From Spartobacteria bacterium (lineage in GTDB: Bacteria; Verrucomicrobiota; Verrucomicrobiia; Chthoniobacterales; UBA10450): a DNA stretch of 64,000 bases. The notes beneath the pieces were generated by a model that was not told the origin of the DNA, made no database searches, and saw only the letters and a program-made list of their open reading frames with translations. A program made the position numbers and the translations under genes. The stretch is taken from the NCBI GenBank assembly GCA_003167365.1, contig PMTM01000022.1, positions 1 to 64,000 of the forward strand. The letters run 5' to 3'. Of the stretch, positions 8,606 to 17,643 are shown piece by piece. The number at the start of each line of letters is the position of its first letter. Position 1 is the first letter of the stretch.

Positions 8606-9523
8606 ATGACGGAAGAGCTTCATTCAATCGATGGGAAATTCATTGATTTTTCCGGGCACATAAAACTCAGAGTTGCGGGAAACGATCGCCTGCGCTTTCT
8701 GAACGGCCAGATTACCGCCGATATTCGCAAAGCGGGGACATCGAATTCGATTCAGGCATGTTTGCTGGACGCAAAAGGCAGGATGACCGCCCATATTTCA
8801 ATTCTGGCCGCGCCTGATCACTTCCTTCTAGACGCCGAGCCTGAACTTGGAGAAGCACTTCAGTCCAGGCTCGAGCGCTACATTATCGCCGACGATGTAT
8901 CAGTCGAAGATATGAGCAATCGATGGTCGATCTTTCATCTTATCGGTGAGACTGCCCCGACATCTCCGGACGCGACGTGGGTTGTGTCGGCACGACGTTT
9001 TGCTCGACCGGGTTGGGATATTTGGGTCGAAGCATCACATCGTGAGAAAATTGTTGAGCAACTCTCGGCCGGCTCGTCATTTTGCGATTTAAATTGCGCG
9101 GAAGTTTTGCGGATCGAGCAGGGAATCCCGCGTTGGGGGCGAGAACTGACGAACGAAATCATCCCGATTGAAGCGAACCTGGAAGAAAGCTGCATCGATT
9201 ACGACAAAGGCTGTTACGTCGGCCAGGAGGTAATTTCGCGAATGAAAATGTCGGGACAGCGAAACAAGAAACTATGCGGATTGATTTCGACGGAGCACGC
9301 GGCGCTCACCCCCGGAATGCGCCTGCTCGCGATGCCAGCGAAAGATAAAGAGGCCGGCTGGGTCACAAGCGCTTGTCACAGCGCGAGGTTGAGCAAGGAA
9401 ATTGCGCTCGGATTTGTGAAACGCGGTTTTAATTCTGCGGGCACGAAACTCGAAACAGCTGCTCCGCCAGATCAACTGGAGGGCGTCCGAGTTGAAGTTG
9501 TCGATCTTCCTTTTACAAACTGA
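8606..9523 (+). CDS. ygfZ: YgfZ/GcvT-domain folate-binding protein, Fe-S cluster maintenance
   Basis: The 305-aa protein carries the diagnostic KGCYVGQEVISRMKMSGQ motif near residue 200 and the N-terminal GNDRLRFLNGQITADI of the GcvT/YgfZ fold. YgfZ proteins bind tetrahydrofolate and help assemble or repair [4Fe-4S] clusters of a subset of enzymes, including radical SAM proteins. The next gene downstream is a SufR-like regulator, which is consistent with an iron-sulfur theme, although the two are separated by 126 bases with a likely promoter. Confidence 0.88.
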   Translation: MTEELHSIDGKFIDFSGHIKLRVAGNDRLRFLNGQITADIRKAGTSNSIQACLLDAKGRMTAHISILAAPDHFLLDAEPELGEALQSRLERYIIADDVSVEDMSNRWSIFHLIGETAPTSPDATWVVSARRFARPGWDIWVEASHREKIVEQLSAGSSFCDLNCAEVLRIEQGIPRWGRELTNEIIPIEANLEESCIDYDKGCYVGQEVISRMKMSGQRNKKLCGLISTEHAALTPGMRLLAMPAKDKEAGWVTSACHSARLSKEIALGFVKRGFNSAGTKLETAAPPDQLEGVRVEVVDLPFTN

Positions 9524-9564
9524 AATCTAAGATTCTGCGATTATTGAGGCGAGTATAATCTCCT

Positions 9565-9616
9565 ACGTCTCGGCAACTTGCGCATTTTTCATATTGCTTT
9601 TTAAAGGTTGAGACGT
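9565..9616. promoter_or_regulatory. Spaced inverted repeat upstream of the SufR-like regulator (possible operator)
   Basis: ACGTCTC (9565-9571) and GAGACGT (9610-9616) form an inverted pair ending 34 bases before the regulator's start, just downstream of a TATAAT box (9554-9559). The half-sites are 38 bases apart, so a looped or two-dimer arrangement would be needed. The functional role is a guess. Confidence 0.25.
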
Positions 9617-9649
9617 GTAAAGTCGGCGCTTTGAAAATTTGTTCGCCGT

Positions 9650-10291
9650 ATGAATCAGAAATTGCTCGCTGAAATTGGCCGCACTCAGCGGCTCGAAATT
9701 CTTAACTCGCTTAAACGAACCAAGGGCATGTCCGTGAACGAGCTCGTTGGAAAAATGAAGATGAGCTACATGGGCATCAAACAGCATTGCCTGACGCTGC
9801 AACGCGACGGCTATCTCGACACGTGGCGGCGCCCGCAAAAAATGGGTCGCCCGGAGATGGTTTATCGCTTAACGCGCCGGAGCCACGATCTTTATCCCAG
9901 CGATAGTAATCAGTTCACGCTCGAATTGCTGCAGTCCATTCGGGAGATCTACGGCGCAAACGCTCCGGAGAAATTGCTCTACAACATGTTTGAAAGAAAA
10001 AGCGCCGCGCTCAAGGCCAAGGCAAAAGGCGAAACGGTGGCAGAACGCGCGAAGTGGCTGGCCAAGACGCGTGATGCCGAAGGCTACATGTCGCAATTCG
10101 TGGCCGAGGAAAAAGGGGACGGACCGCAGATTCTGGAATGTCATTCTCCGATTTCGAATTTGCTCGAACTCTATCCCATCGTGGGCCGGATCGAGCAGGA
10201 CATGTTCGAAGCGGTTCTTGGCACGCACGTTCGCCGCGAGGAAACTCGAAGCTCTGGACAGTACGAGTGCGCATTCTATTTCAAGCTGTAG
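9650..10291 (+). CDS. Winged-helix transcriptional regulator, SufR-like
   Basis: The 213-aa protein begins with an ArsR/DeoR-like winged helix (RTQRLEILNSLKRTKGMSVNELVGKMKMSYMG then KQHCLTLQRDGYL and a GRPEMVYRLT wing). The C-terminal half resembles COG2345/SufR, with Cys in ILECHSPISNLLELYP and in GQYECAFYF that could ligate an Fe-S cluster. SufR represses Fe-S assembly genes when its cluster is loaded. The Cys pattern is not a full match to the three-Cys SufR signature, so the sensor role is inference. Its neighbour ygfZ fits that idea. Confidence 0.7.
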   Translation: MNQKLLAEIGRTQRLEILNSLKRTKGMSVNELVGKMKMSYMGIKQHCLTLQRDGYLDTWRRPQKMGRPEMVYRLTRRSHDLYPSDSNQFTLELLQSIREIYGANAPEKLLYNMFERKSAALKAKAKGETVAERAKWLAKTRDAEGYMSQFVAEEKGDGPQILECHSPISNLLELYPIVGRIEQDMFEAVLGTHVRREETRSSGQYECAFYFKL

Positions 10292-10362
10292 CCGCCTGCT
10301 GTTATTCTCCTCGCGGACAATTCCGCTTTCGCGGGGAGCGAATTTCGGTTGATTGATGGCCC

Positions 10363-12333
10363 ATGCTTCGGGTCTTTCCCAGCGCAGTCATCGAGAACCT
10401 GCGACCACTGATTGACGGTGGCCGTTATCCGATCAAGCGCGTTGTCGATGAAGACCTCGTCGTGGAGGCAGACGTCTTTAAAGCTGGCCACGACGTTGTC
10501 GCTGCCGCTTTGAAATGGCGCATTCTCGGTGATAGCCGCTGGCAGGAAACGCCGATGACTCACATTGACAATGATCGTTGGCGCGGCGCGTGCACGTTGT
10601 ACGAAAACGCGATCTACGAATATACGGTCGAGGCCTGGACGGACACGTTTCGGGGATGGCGCGATGAATTCACTAAGAAATTCGAGGTTGGGGTTTCTGC
10701 GTTAACAAGCGAGGCGCTTGAAGGCGCCGCCCTGCTGGAAGCGGCTGCGCAACGAGCCTATGACTATAATGATGCGGCCCGCTTGCTCGATCTTTCACAA
10801 AGAATCGCCGCCGGTGATCCCGCGGAGATCAAGGTCATTGCCCATTCGGGAGAGTTGGAAGTGCTCATGGCCACGTATCCGAACCGTTCCGGTGCGACGC
10901 AGTACTCGCCGCCGCCACGGGTGATTGTCGATCATGCGATCGCACGGACCGCTGCTTGGTATGAATTTTTTCCCCGTTCAGCGGAGGGCCGCGGCGATCG
11001 TGGATCAACACTGCGCGATTGTCTGTCGCGGATCGACGATGCCCAGGCAATGGGATTCGATGTAATTTATTTTCCGCCGATTCATCCAATCGGAAGCACG
11101 AATCGAAAGGGCCGAAACAATTCGACCACGTGTTTACCCCAGGACCCGGGCGTGCCGTATGCGATTGGGAGCGACGCCGGCGGACACAAAGATATCGATC
11201 CAACGCTTGGAACGCTGGACGATTTCGATTGGCTTCAGGCAGAAGTGCGAAACCGCGGGATGGAAATCGCGCTCGATTTCGCGATTAATTGTTCGCCCGA
11301 TCATCCTTATGTGAGAGAACACCCCGAGTGGTTCTACAAGAGGCCCGACGGTTCCATCAAATACGCGGAGAATCCGCCGAAGAAGTACGAGGACATCTAC
11401 CCGTTAAACTTTCGGTGCGAAGACTGGCAGGCACTTTGGGAGGAAATGAAAAGCATTATCCTCTTCTGGGCCGACCACGGAGTGCGCATATTTCGCGTTG
11501 ATAATCCTCACACTAAGCCGCTCCCGTTTTGGGAGTATTTGATCACGGAGGTGCGCTCGAAGTATCCGGATGTCCTTTTTCTTGCTGAGGCCTTCACCAA
11601 GCCGAAGATGATGAAAGCCCTGGCCAAATCCGGCTTCACCCAGAGCTACACCTATTTTACCTGGCGAGACTCAAAACAAGAACTGATCGAGTATTTCACA
11701 GAACTCACGCAGACGGACATGCGCGAATATTTTCGGGGGAATCTCTGGCCAAATACGCCCGATATTTTGCCATTTGGGCTACAAGAGGGCGGCCGGCCAG
11801 CCTTCATGATCCGTGCTGTGCTCGCGGCCACGCTCTCGAGTCTTTACGGCATCTACAGCGGGTTCGAGCTTTGCGAAAATCAAGCGTTGCCCGGCCGAGA
11901 GGAATATGCGGACTCGGAAAAGTATCAATGGAAAGAGCGCGACTGGAACGCGCCGGGAAACATCAAGGACTGGATTGCGCGTCTAAACAAAATCCGGAAA
12001 GAAAACCGGGCGCTTCAATTTTACGACAATTTGCGGTTCTATCAGGCCGACAACGACGCAATCCTTTTCTACGCCAAGATGACCGCGGCGCGCGATAACA
12101 TCATTTTGGTGGTCGTGAATCTCGATCCGCATCGCAAACAAAATTCCTATATCGATGTTCCGATCGATCAGTTCGGGTCGATAGACGACGATGTATATCA
12201 GGTCCACGATCTGATCAGCGATGCGCGCTACATGTGGCACGGCCGTCGAAACTATGTGGAGTTGGATCCGGAAATCCAACCCGCCCATATTTTTCGCGTC
12301 CGGCGCTGGGCGGGTGGTGATCAATTTGTTTAG
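10363..12333 (+). CDS. glgE: Alpha-1,4-glucan:maltose-1-phosphate maltosyltransferase
   Basis: The 656-aa GH13 protein has a beta-sandwich N domain (residues 1-110), then the GlgE-specific core: AWYEFFPRS, FDVIYFPPIHPIG, RKGRNNS, FAINCSPDHPYVREHPEWF, and the catalytic pair FRVDNPHTKPLPFWE (nucleophile D380) and LAEAFTKP (acid/base E409). GlgE extends alpha-glucans from maltose-1-phosphate made by TreS/Mak or GlgM. None of these partner genes is in the window, so glgE is isolated here. Length and motifs are normal for the family. Confidence 0.95.
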   Translation: MLRVFPSAVIENLRPLIDGGRYPIKRVVDEDLVVEADVFKAGHDVVAAALKWRILGDSRWQETPMTHIDNDRWRGACTLYENAIYEYTVEAWTDTFRGWRDEFTKKFEVGVSALTSEALEGAALLEAAAQRAYDYNDAARLLDLSQRIAAGDPAEIKVIAHSGELEVLMATYPNRSGATQYSPPPRVIVDHAIARTAAWYEFFPRSAEGRGDRGSTLRDCLSRIDDAQAMGFDVIYFPPIHPIGSTNRKGRNNSTTCLPQDPGVPYAIGSDAGGHKDIDPTLGTLDDFDWLQAEVRNRGMEIALDFAINCSPDHPYVREHPEWFYKRPDGSIKYAENPPKKYEDIYPLNFRCEDWQALWEEMKSIILFWADHGVRIFRVDNPHTKPLPFWEYLITEVRSKYPDVLFLAEAFTKPKMMKALAKSGFTQSYTYFTWRDSKQELIEYFTELTQTDMREYFRGNLWPNTPDILPFGLQEGGRPAFMIRAVLAATLSSLYGIYSGFELCENQALPGREEYADSEKYQWKERDWNAPGNIKDWIARLNKIRKENRALQFYDNLRFYQADNDAILFYAKMTAARDNIILVVVNLDPHRKQNSYIDVPIDQFGSIDDDVYQVHDLISDARYMWHGRRNYVELDPEIQPAHIFRVRRWAGGDQFV

Positions 12334-12424
12334 CAACCGGGAGTTCGCAGACGTGTTTTAGATTGAAATGGACTCGCGCATTTGCATCCGGCGTCACGCC
12401 GCCTATCATTACGGAACTTTCGGC

Positions 12425-13195
12425 ATGAAGATTCTTGCCTCGCTGATCGCTGCGGCGATCGCAACTCCCTTACTCGCACAAAGCGTAGCATCGTCGCCTG
12501 CTGCACCGGACATGCCGCATACGAAAACAATCTTGGACGCATTGTTTAAGGCTGGCCCGGTGATGATCCCCCTGTTTCTCTTGTCGATCTTTTCCCTCAT
12601 GCTTGTGATCGTTTATTTGATGACGATCCGCCGTGGGGCAGTGGTATCGCCCGGCTATATGGCCACGGCCGACGCGCTTTTGCGTAAGCGTGACTATCTC
12701 GGATTGCTTGCCGTTTCGAACCGGCATGGCGAAGCCATCGCGCGAGTGGTACAAAAGGTTCTCGATTTTACCACGAAGAATCCGAACGCGGATTTTCAAC
12801 TGGTTCGCGAGATTGCTGAGACCGAAGGAACGCGCGTCGCGTCCAGTCTCAATAACCGCGTCATCTATCTCGCGGATATTGGGATGATTGCGCCGCTGCT
12901 TGGACTGCTCGGGACGGTATTCGGGATTATCGGATCGTTCGGAGCCCTCGGTTCCGACCTTGGTGCAGCGCGCTACGTGCTTCTTTCCCAGGGTATCAGT
13001 CAAGCGTTAATCAACACCGCCGCTGGACTCACAATTGGTATTCCCGCAATGATGTTTTACGCTTTTTTCCGTGGCCGGGCGCAGCGTTTGATTTCAGATT
13101 TGGAGGCAGCCTGCACGCACGTACTGGCTTTGCTTTCCCTGCAATACAACAAGCAGGCCGAGCGCACGCCCGTGCTCTTGGAAGACGAATTTTAA
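12425..13195 (+). CDS. exbB: MotA/TolQ/ExbB proton-channel protein
   Basis: The ATG at 12425 gives a cleavable-looking signal segment (MKILASLIAAAIATPLLAQS), a first TM helix at about residues 35-55 (VMIPLFLLSIFSLMLVIVYL), a cytoplasmic loop, and the paired helices IGMIAPLLGLLGTVFGIIGSF and AGLTIGIPAMMFYAFF diagnostic of ExbB/TolQ. The protein powers outer-membrane work with the proton gradient. It is first of a three-gene run with exbD 36 bases downstream and a periplasmic TPR protein overlapping exbD. A longer in-frame ORF from 12368 is possible but would lose the signal peptide. Confidence 0.9.
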   Translation: MKILASLIAAAIATPLLAQSVASSPAAPDMPHTKTILDALFKAGPVMIPLFLLSIFSLMLVIVYLMTIRRGAVVSPGYMATADALLRKRDYLGLLAVSNRHGEAIARVVQKVLDFTTKNPNADFQLVREIAETEGTRVASSLNNRVIYLADIGMIAPLLGLLGTVFGIIGSFGALGSDLGAARYVLLSQGISQALINTAAGLTIGIPAMMFYAFFRGRAQRLISDLEAACTHVLALLSLQYNKQAERTPVLLEDEF

Positions 13196-13231
13196 GGTGG
13201 CGATCGCGTCTAAGATCGACATCGCACTCAT

Positions 13232-13639
13232 ATGAATTTGCGTAGTCGCGCGACCCTTCATCATCCTGGCATTCAGCTCGCGCCGCTGGTCGATGTCCTC
13301 CTTCTTCTTTTGATTTTCTTTCTGCTGACCTGGAATGCGGCGCGGAATGAAAACGAACTCGATGTTAAAGTGCCGAAAGCATCGTCCGCGAAGGAGAAAA
13401 GCGCTCCGATTGGCGACGTGGTGGTCAACGTGAAGGCGGACGGCAGCGTCGTGGTGAATCGGCGGACCCTTAGCACTCCCGAGTTAACCGAGTTGTTGAA
13501 AAGTCTTGTCCAACTCAACGCGGAACAGGCGGTGGTGATTCGCGGTGACGAAGTCGGCGCTTACAAGAACATCGTCAACGTGTTGAACATTTGCACGGAA
13601 GCCGGGATCACCAACGTAGCCTTCGCCACCGCGAAATGA
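13232..13639 (+). CDS. exbD: ExbD/TolR biopolymer transport protein
   Basis: The 135-aa protein has one N-terminal TM helix beginning IQLAPLVDVLLLLLIFFLL, with the conserved proton-carrying Asp at residue 21. A periplasmic domain follows with DVVVNVKADGSVVVNRR and VVIRGDEVGAYKNIVNVLN, typical of the ExbD/TolR peptidoglycan-binding fold. Its stop overlaps the start of the TPR gene (ATGA at 13636-13639), so translation is probably coupled. Confidence 0.92.
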   Translation: MNLRSRATLHHPGIQLAPLVDVLLLLLIFFLLTWNAARNENELDVKVPKASSAKEKSAPIGDVVVNVKADGSVVVNRRTLSTPELTELLKSLVQLNAEQAVVIRGDEVGAYKNIVNVLNICTEAGITNVAFATAK

Positions 13640-16110
13640 GAATTGCGCGCGGCGTGGCCGGTCTTTTGGGACTGGCCATTTCGTTTTGCATTATCACGGC
13701 TGTCCCAGCACAACAACGGACTCCTCCGGAAGTGCGTCGCGCTCAGCCGGCCAACGAACCACCGGCCCCACGTGCGTTGCCAAGTGACCAGCCAACGGCA
13801 ACGCCGCCAGCATCAAGTTCGACTGAACCTTCAACGGAACCGCCACCGCCCGATACGGAATCGCCTCCGCGCCGCCAGCTCGAATACGCGAACGCGCTCT
13901 TCACCCGCAAATTGTACGACCTCGCTGTTCCTGAATATCAAAAATATCTCGACGATTATCCAGGCGCGTCCGGACGCGCCAATGCGTATTTTTCGCTCGG
14001 TGAATGTTATCGAAATCTCGGCAAGGCTGGGACCGCGCGCACCAGCTTCCAAAAGGTGCTGGATGACTATGGCGAGAGCGATTTCGCCGGGCCTGCGGCC
14101 TACGCGCTCGCCGAGATGGCTTTCACCAACAAAAACTACGGCGCCGCGCTTCCGCTTTTTCATCGCTCGGCTGCGAAATCGAAAGAATCTGCCGTCGCGC
14201 TTTCCGCGCGATATTTCGAAGCGCGTTGCCTCGAGATTCTCGATCGCAAAGATGAAGCCTGCGATATCTATCTGCAGGTAGCGGAAGTCAAAAATCCGAA
14301 TCCTTATCGGGAAGACGCGCGCCAAACTGGGGCGGCGCTTGCGCTTGCCCGTGGCCGGAAAACTGATGCGCTGAGACAATACGAGGCGCTCTCCAATGAA
14401 ACGCAGAGGCCCGCGTTAAAAGCCGAGGCCGCAGTGCGGGCCGGCTTGCTCGCGGTCGATCTTCAGCAACCGGAAAAAGGCAAGATCGACAAGGCGATGG
14501 GTGAGAAAGCAATGGCCTTGCTCCAAAAAGCCCGCGCGCTGCCGGAGGCGGGGCGCTGGCGCGGGATCGCGCAGGTCGGGCTGCTACGTTTGCAGTTTCA
14601 ATCCGGTCAGTACGCGCAGTTGCTGATCGATTACCAAAAGGTGAAGGAACAAATTCCCGAGGACGCTCGCGCGGAAGTGATGTTGTTCGCGGCAAACAGT
14701 CACCGCCAACTCGGCCACACGCAGGAGGCCGAAGCAATTTACAATCACATCATCGCCAATTATCCAAATCACGAGGAAGCGAAGGACGCGCGCTATCAGC
14801 GGCTGATTAACGTTTACAACTCCGATCCGAACGCGCTCCTGGCCGAAGTGGACGCGTTTCTTCAGTCGAATCCCACAGCGGAACGCGCCGACCAGGCGAA
14901 ACTCCTGAAGGCCGAAGCGTTTTACAAACAACAGAAGTTTGCGGAAGCGGCGCCGATCTACGCCGAGCTGCGCGCGTCTCAGCTTTCGCCGAAGTTGCGC
15001 GCGGACGCAGCTTACAAACTCGGCTGGTGTTACGTGCAAACGAAAGACGTACCGGGGATCGTAGAAGCAATCAGTTATTTCATTCAGGCGTTTCCCGATA
15101 ATCCTCAGGCGCCATCCGCCCTTGCTCAACGCGCTTTGGTTTATCAACAGGACAAGAATTACAACGCCGCGCTTTCGGATCTGAATACGATCCTGACTAA
15201 ATATCCCTCGGCCCACGAGCGCGAGGCCGCCTTACAACAGAAGGCATTGATTCTCGGCCAGCAGGAGAATCCGAAGGGAATGACCGACGCCTTTAGACAA
15301 CTGTTGAAGGAATTTCCGAAAAGCACAGTCGCCGCTCAGGCGCAATACTACATCGGTAAGACTGCGTTTGAGGCGAAGGATTACAAGACGGCGCTCGCGG
15401 CTCTCAATACGGCGCGTCAGCTCAATAAGGAGCAATACTACAACCTCGCCACCGTTCGCATCATCTCTTGCTATTTTTATTTGAAGGACCGGAAGGCGGT
15501 GACGAAAGAGATCGATGATTTCATGGCCGCGAGTCCGGCGACGAACGCGCCGGCGGAAATTTTGGAATGGCTCGGCATCGAATATTACAATGAGAAAAAT
15601 TATCCCGCGGCTGAGAAATATCTCGGCGCTCTCGGTAAGATTGAGAATCGAGGAAACGCCAAACCGGATTTCTGGTTCTATCTCGGCGACGCGGCGTCCA
15701 GACTGAAGAATTTCGATGAGGCCGATAATGCGTTCAGTAATTATTTGCAGACTGCTACCGATCCGGCGGGCAAGGCCAAGGTGTTACTCGCGCTGGGCGC
15801 GGTGAAAATCGCCGCCCACAAAGCTGACGATGCCCAAAAAATCGCCGAGGAAATCATGGCTCTTCAACCGGAGGGGCGTGTGAATGCCGAGGCGCGTTTG
15901 CTCGCTGGCGACGTGCAAGTTGAGCGCGGCCATTTCGATGACGCCGGAAAGGCGTTCATGGGCGTGGCGCTGCTTTACGACGACCCGGCAATCACCCCGC
16001 GCGCATTGCAGAAGGCGGCGCTCGCCTATCAACGCGCCGGCAAGACTGATGAAGCCGATCGCGCGAGCCGCCAATTGCGCGAGAAATATCCGAATTACGT
16101 CGGCGGTTAG
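13636..16110 (+). CDS. Large periplasmic TPR protein cotranscribed with ExbB/ExbD
   Basis: From ATG 13636 the product is 824 aa: a signal peptide (LLGLAISFCIITAVPAQQ), a Pro/Thr/Glu-rich linker to about residue 75, then many tetratricopeptide repeats to the end, recognisable as A..YF.LGECYRNLGK, FQKVLDDYGESDF, YNHIIANYPNHEEAKDARY, AEAFYKQQKFAEAAPIY and similar. The first repeats resemble YbgF/CpoB- and BamD-type TPRs. Position after exbBD suggests a periplasmic partner of the energy-transducing complex, as YbgF is for Tol-Pal, but no TonB, TolA or Pal is present. Exact function unknown. Confidence 0.85.
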   Translation: MRIARGVAGLLGLAISFCIITAVPAQQRTPPEVRRAQPANEPPAPRALPSDQPTATPPASSSTEPSTEPPPPDTESPPRRQLEYANALFTRKLYDLAVPEYQKYLDDYPGASGRANAYFSLGECYRNLGKAGTARTSFQKVLDDYGESDFAGPAAYALAEMAFTNKNYGAALPLFHRSAAKSKESAVALSARYFEARCLEILDRKDEACDIYLQVAEVKNPNPYREDARQTGAALALARGRKTDALRQYEALSNETQRPALKAEAAVRAGLLAVDLQQPEKGKIDKAMGEKAMALLQKARALPEAGRWRGIAQVGLLRLQFQSGQYAQLLIDYQKVKEQIPEDARAEVMLFAANSHRQLGHTQEAEAIYNHIIANYPNHEEAKDARYQRLINVYNSDPNALLAEVDAFLQSNPTAERADQAKLLKAEAFYKQQKFAEAAPIYAELRASQLSPKLRADAAYKLGWCYVQTKDVPGIVEAISYFIQAFPDNPQAPSALAQRALVYQQDKNYNAALSDLNTILTKYPSAHEREAALQQKALILGQQENPKGMTDAFRQLLKEFPKSTVAAQAQYYIGKTAFEAKDYKTALAALNTARQLNKEQYYNLATVRIISCYFYLKDRKAVTKEIDDFMAASPATNAPAEILEWLGIEYYNEKNYPAAEKYLGALGKIENRGNAKPDFWFYLGDAASRLKNFDEADNAFSNYLQTATDPAGKAKVLLALGAVKIAAHKADDAQKIAEEIMALQPEGRVNAEARLLAGDVQVERGHFDDAGKAFMGVALLYDDPAITPRALQKAALAYQRAGKTDEADRASRQLREKYPNYVGG

Positions 16111-16183
16111 ATCGACGCTTTCCGGTCGGATATCGTCGAACAACGGCGTTGCCAAATCGTTGGCCGTTTGATTGCATCAACGC

Positions 16184-16846
16184 ATGGATAAGCTCCGTCC
16201 CTGCCTTGCAGAATTTATTGGAACGTTCGCACTGATTTTTATCGGGATCGGCGCAATCAAAGCCGCCGGACACGATATTCTCGCCATTGCTCTGGCTCAC
16301 GGATTGACCATCGCGGTCTTTGTCTCCGCGACTCTCCACATCTCTGGCGGGAACCTAAATCCGGCAGTAACTTTTGGCCTGCTGTGCGGCGGACACATCA
16401 CGCTCGCTACCGCGATTCGTTATTGGATCTCGCAATTGCTCGGCGCATTCTCGGCCGCGTTGATCTGCCTCGGTCTATTCGGACGCGACGTTGTTGTGAC
16501 CGGCACGCCGCAACTGGCCATCAATCTAACGCCGGGCCAGGGGATTCTGGTGGAAGGAATCCTGACCTTCTTTCTTGTCTTCGTTGTTTATGGCACGGCT
16601 GTGGATGCGCGCGGGCGCGGTCTCGCCGGCTTCGCCATCGGAGCGACCATTACGCTCGACATCTTGTTTGGTGGACCTCTTACCGGCGGAGCCATGAATC
16701 CTGCCCGCGTGTTTGGTCCGGCGCTCGCGTCGAACTTTTGGAAAGCGCACTACGTTTATTGGCTCGGACCGATGCTGGGCGGAATGCTCGCCGGTTTGGT
16801 TTATCGGGTCTTCATGGAACAAAAACCCGCACCGGCGAATAATTAA
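16184..16846 (+). CDS. Aquaporin/MIP-family channel
   Basis: The 220-aa membrane protein has six hydrophobic helices and both NPA loops: SGGNLNPAVTFG after helix 2 and GGAMNPARVFGPAL after helix 5, plus the N-terminal Glu in AEFIGTFALIFIG. The second-loop sequence NPAR-FGPA is typical of water-selective AqpZ-type channels, though glycerol permeation cannot be excluded. I chose the ATG at 16184 over an in-frame TTG at 16172. No glycerol-metabolism gene is adjacent. Confidence 0.9.
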   Translation: MDKLRPCLAEFIGTFALIFIGIGAIKAAGHDILAIALAHGLTIAVFVSATLHISGGNLNPAVTFGLLCGGHITLATAIRYWISQLLGAFSAALICLGLFGRDVVVTGTPQLAINLTPGQGILVEGILTFFLVFVVYGTAVDARGRGLAGFAIGATITLDILFGGPLTGGAMNPARVFGPALASNFWKAHYVYWLGPMLGGMLAGLVYRVFMEQKPAPANN

Positions 16847-16889
16847 GATCCGGGTAATACCCGCTCCGCTTTGCGCCAACCTCGACAGT

Positions 16890-17033
16890 TTACTTGCCGC
16901 GCCCTGAACGAGAATGACGCTGCGAGATCACTTTGACTCCGGTTCCTTTCTGAAAAGCGGAGAAAGCGGTCGGCGCGAAGTCGCGCTTCTCTCTCTTCGG
17001 CTGGTTTTTCGACTTCGGTTTTGTTTTCGGCAT
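16890..17033 (-). CDS. Possible small very basic protein, unknown
   Basis: A 47-codon ORF starts MPKTKPKSKNQPKREKR and ends HSRSGRGK; about a third of its residues are Lys or Arg. The composition resembles ribosomal or nucleoid-associated small proteins, but I cannot match it to L35, L34 or another family. It lies in an otherwise gene-free 260-base interval between the aquaporin and imuB, downstream of the truncated imuB on the same strand. No clear ribosome-binding site is visible. It may be spurious. Confidence 0.35.
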   Translation of the reverse strand: MPKTKPKSKNQPKREKRDFAPTAFSAFQKGTGVKVISQRHSRSGRGK

Positions 17034-17106
17034 GCCGCAACATTGCCACGAATCAGAAAAGATGAAACGGCCTAAAAGCAAACTGACCCACTACCCTGCC
17101 TTGCGA

Positions 17107-17643
17107 TTAATGGCCGATCTTATCGGCGATCGCGAGTGTTTCGATTGGGAGCGGTGCGAGAAAATCTTTCGCATCGTTCACTTTCAAGAGTGGCTGCGCC
17201 AGATAAGCCGCCATGAAACTGGTATCGGGCTTATCTGCGATTCCCGCTTTTGCCGTAATCTCGCAGTCGTTTAATTGTTCGATCACTCGCGCGACCTTTC
17301 GGACGAGATCGCGATTGTCCGTAAATTGAATTGTGCAAACACCGGGACTCGTCGCTTCGACATAGGGAGCCAGCGTAAATGCGTAGTGAAGCACAATTTC
17401 ATCGAGTAATTGTTCCTGCGTTCGTGCTCGGATTTTTACCATGAGACTAAGACAGCGCGCCAATCCCTGAGTGGGCGTCATTCCTTTGCGCACGCCAGCC
17501 TTTTCCGCCACCTCATTGAGCTGAATGATCGCGGGCTTTGTCTCTCTGTCGTCCAGTAACGCCAGCGGTTGGGTGCGCAATTCAGGTTGATGACGCGCGA
17601 CCGCCTGCAAATAAAAATTCGGCAAATAAAGCGTGGCAAACAT
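17107..17643 (-). CDS. imuB: ImuB N-terminal half (split Y-family polymerase-like protein)
   Basis: From ATG 17643 (overlapping the imuA stop as TAATG) the 178-aa product covers the palm/fingers part of ImuB: MFATLYLPNFYLQAVARHQP, PTQGLARCLSLMVKIRAR, AGIADKPDTSFMAAYLA and KDFLAPLPIETLAIADKIGH, then TAA. The acidic catalytic residues of active Y-family polymerases are absent, as in ImuB proteins. A normal ImuB continues with a helix-hairpin-helix, little-finger and C-terminal beta-clamp/ImuA/DnaE2 interaction region; all of that is missing here but is encoded at 31272-32246 on the other strand. Last gene of a lexA - imuA - imuB run. Whether the half protein functions is unknown. Confidence 0.82.
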   Translation of the reverse strand: MFATLYLPNFYLQAVARHQPELRTQPLALLDDRETKPAIIQLNEVAEKAGVRKGMTPTQGLARCLSLMVKIRARTQEQLLDEIVLHYAFTLAPYVEATSPGVCTIQFTDNRDLVRKVARVIEQLNDCEITAKAGIADKPDTSFMAAYLAQPLLKVNDAKDFLAPLPIETLAIADKIGH

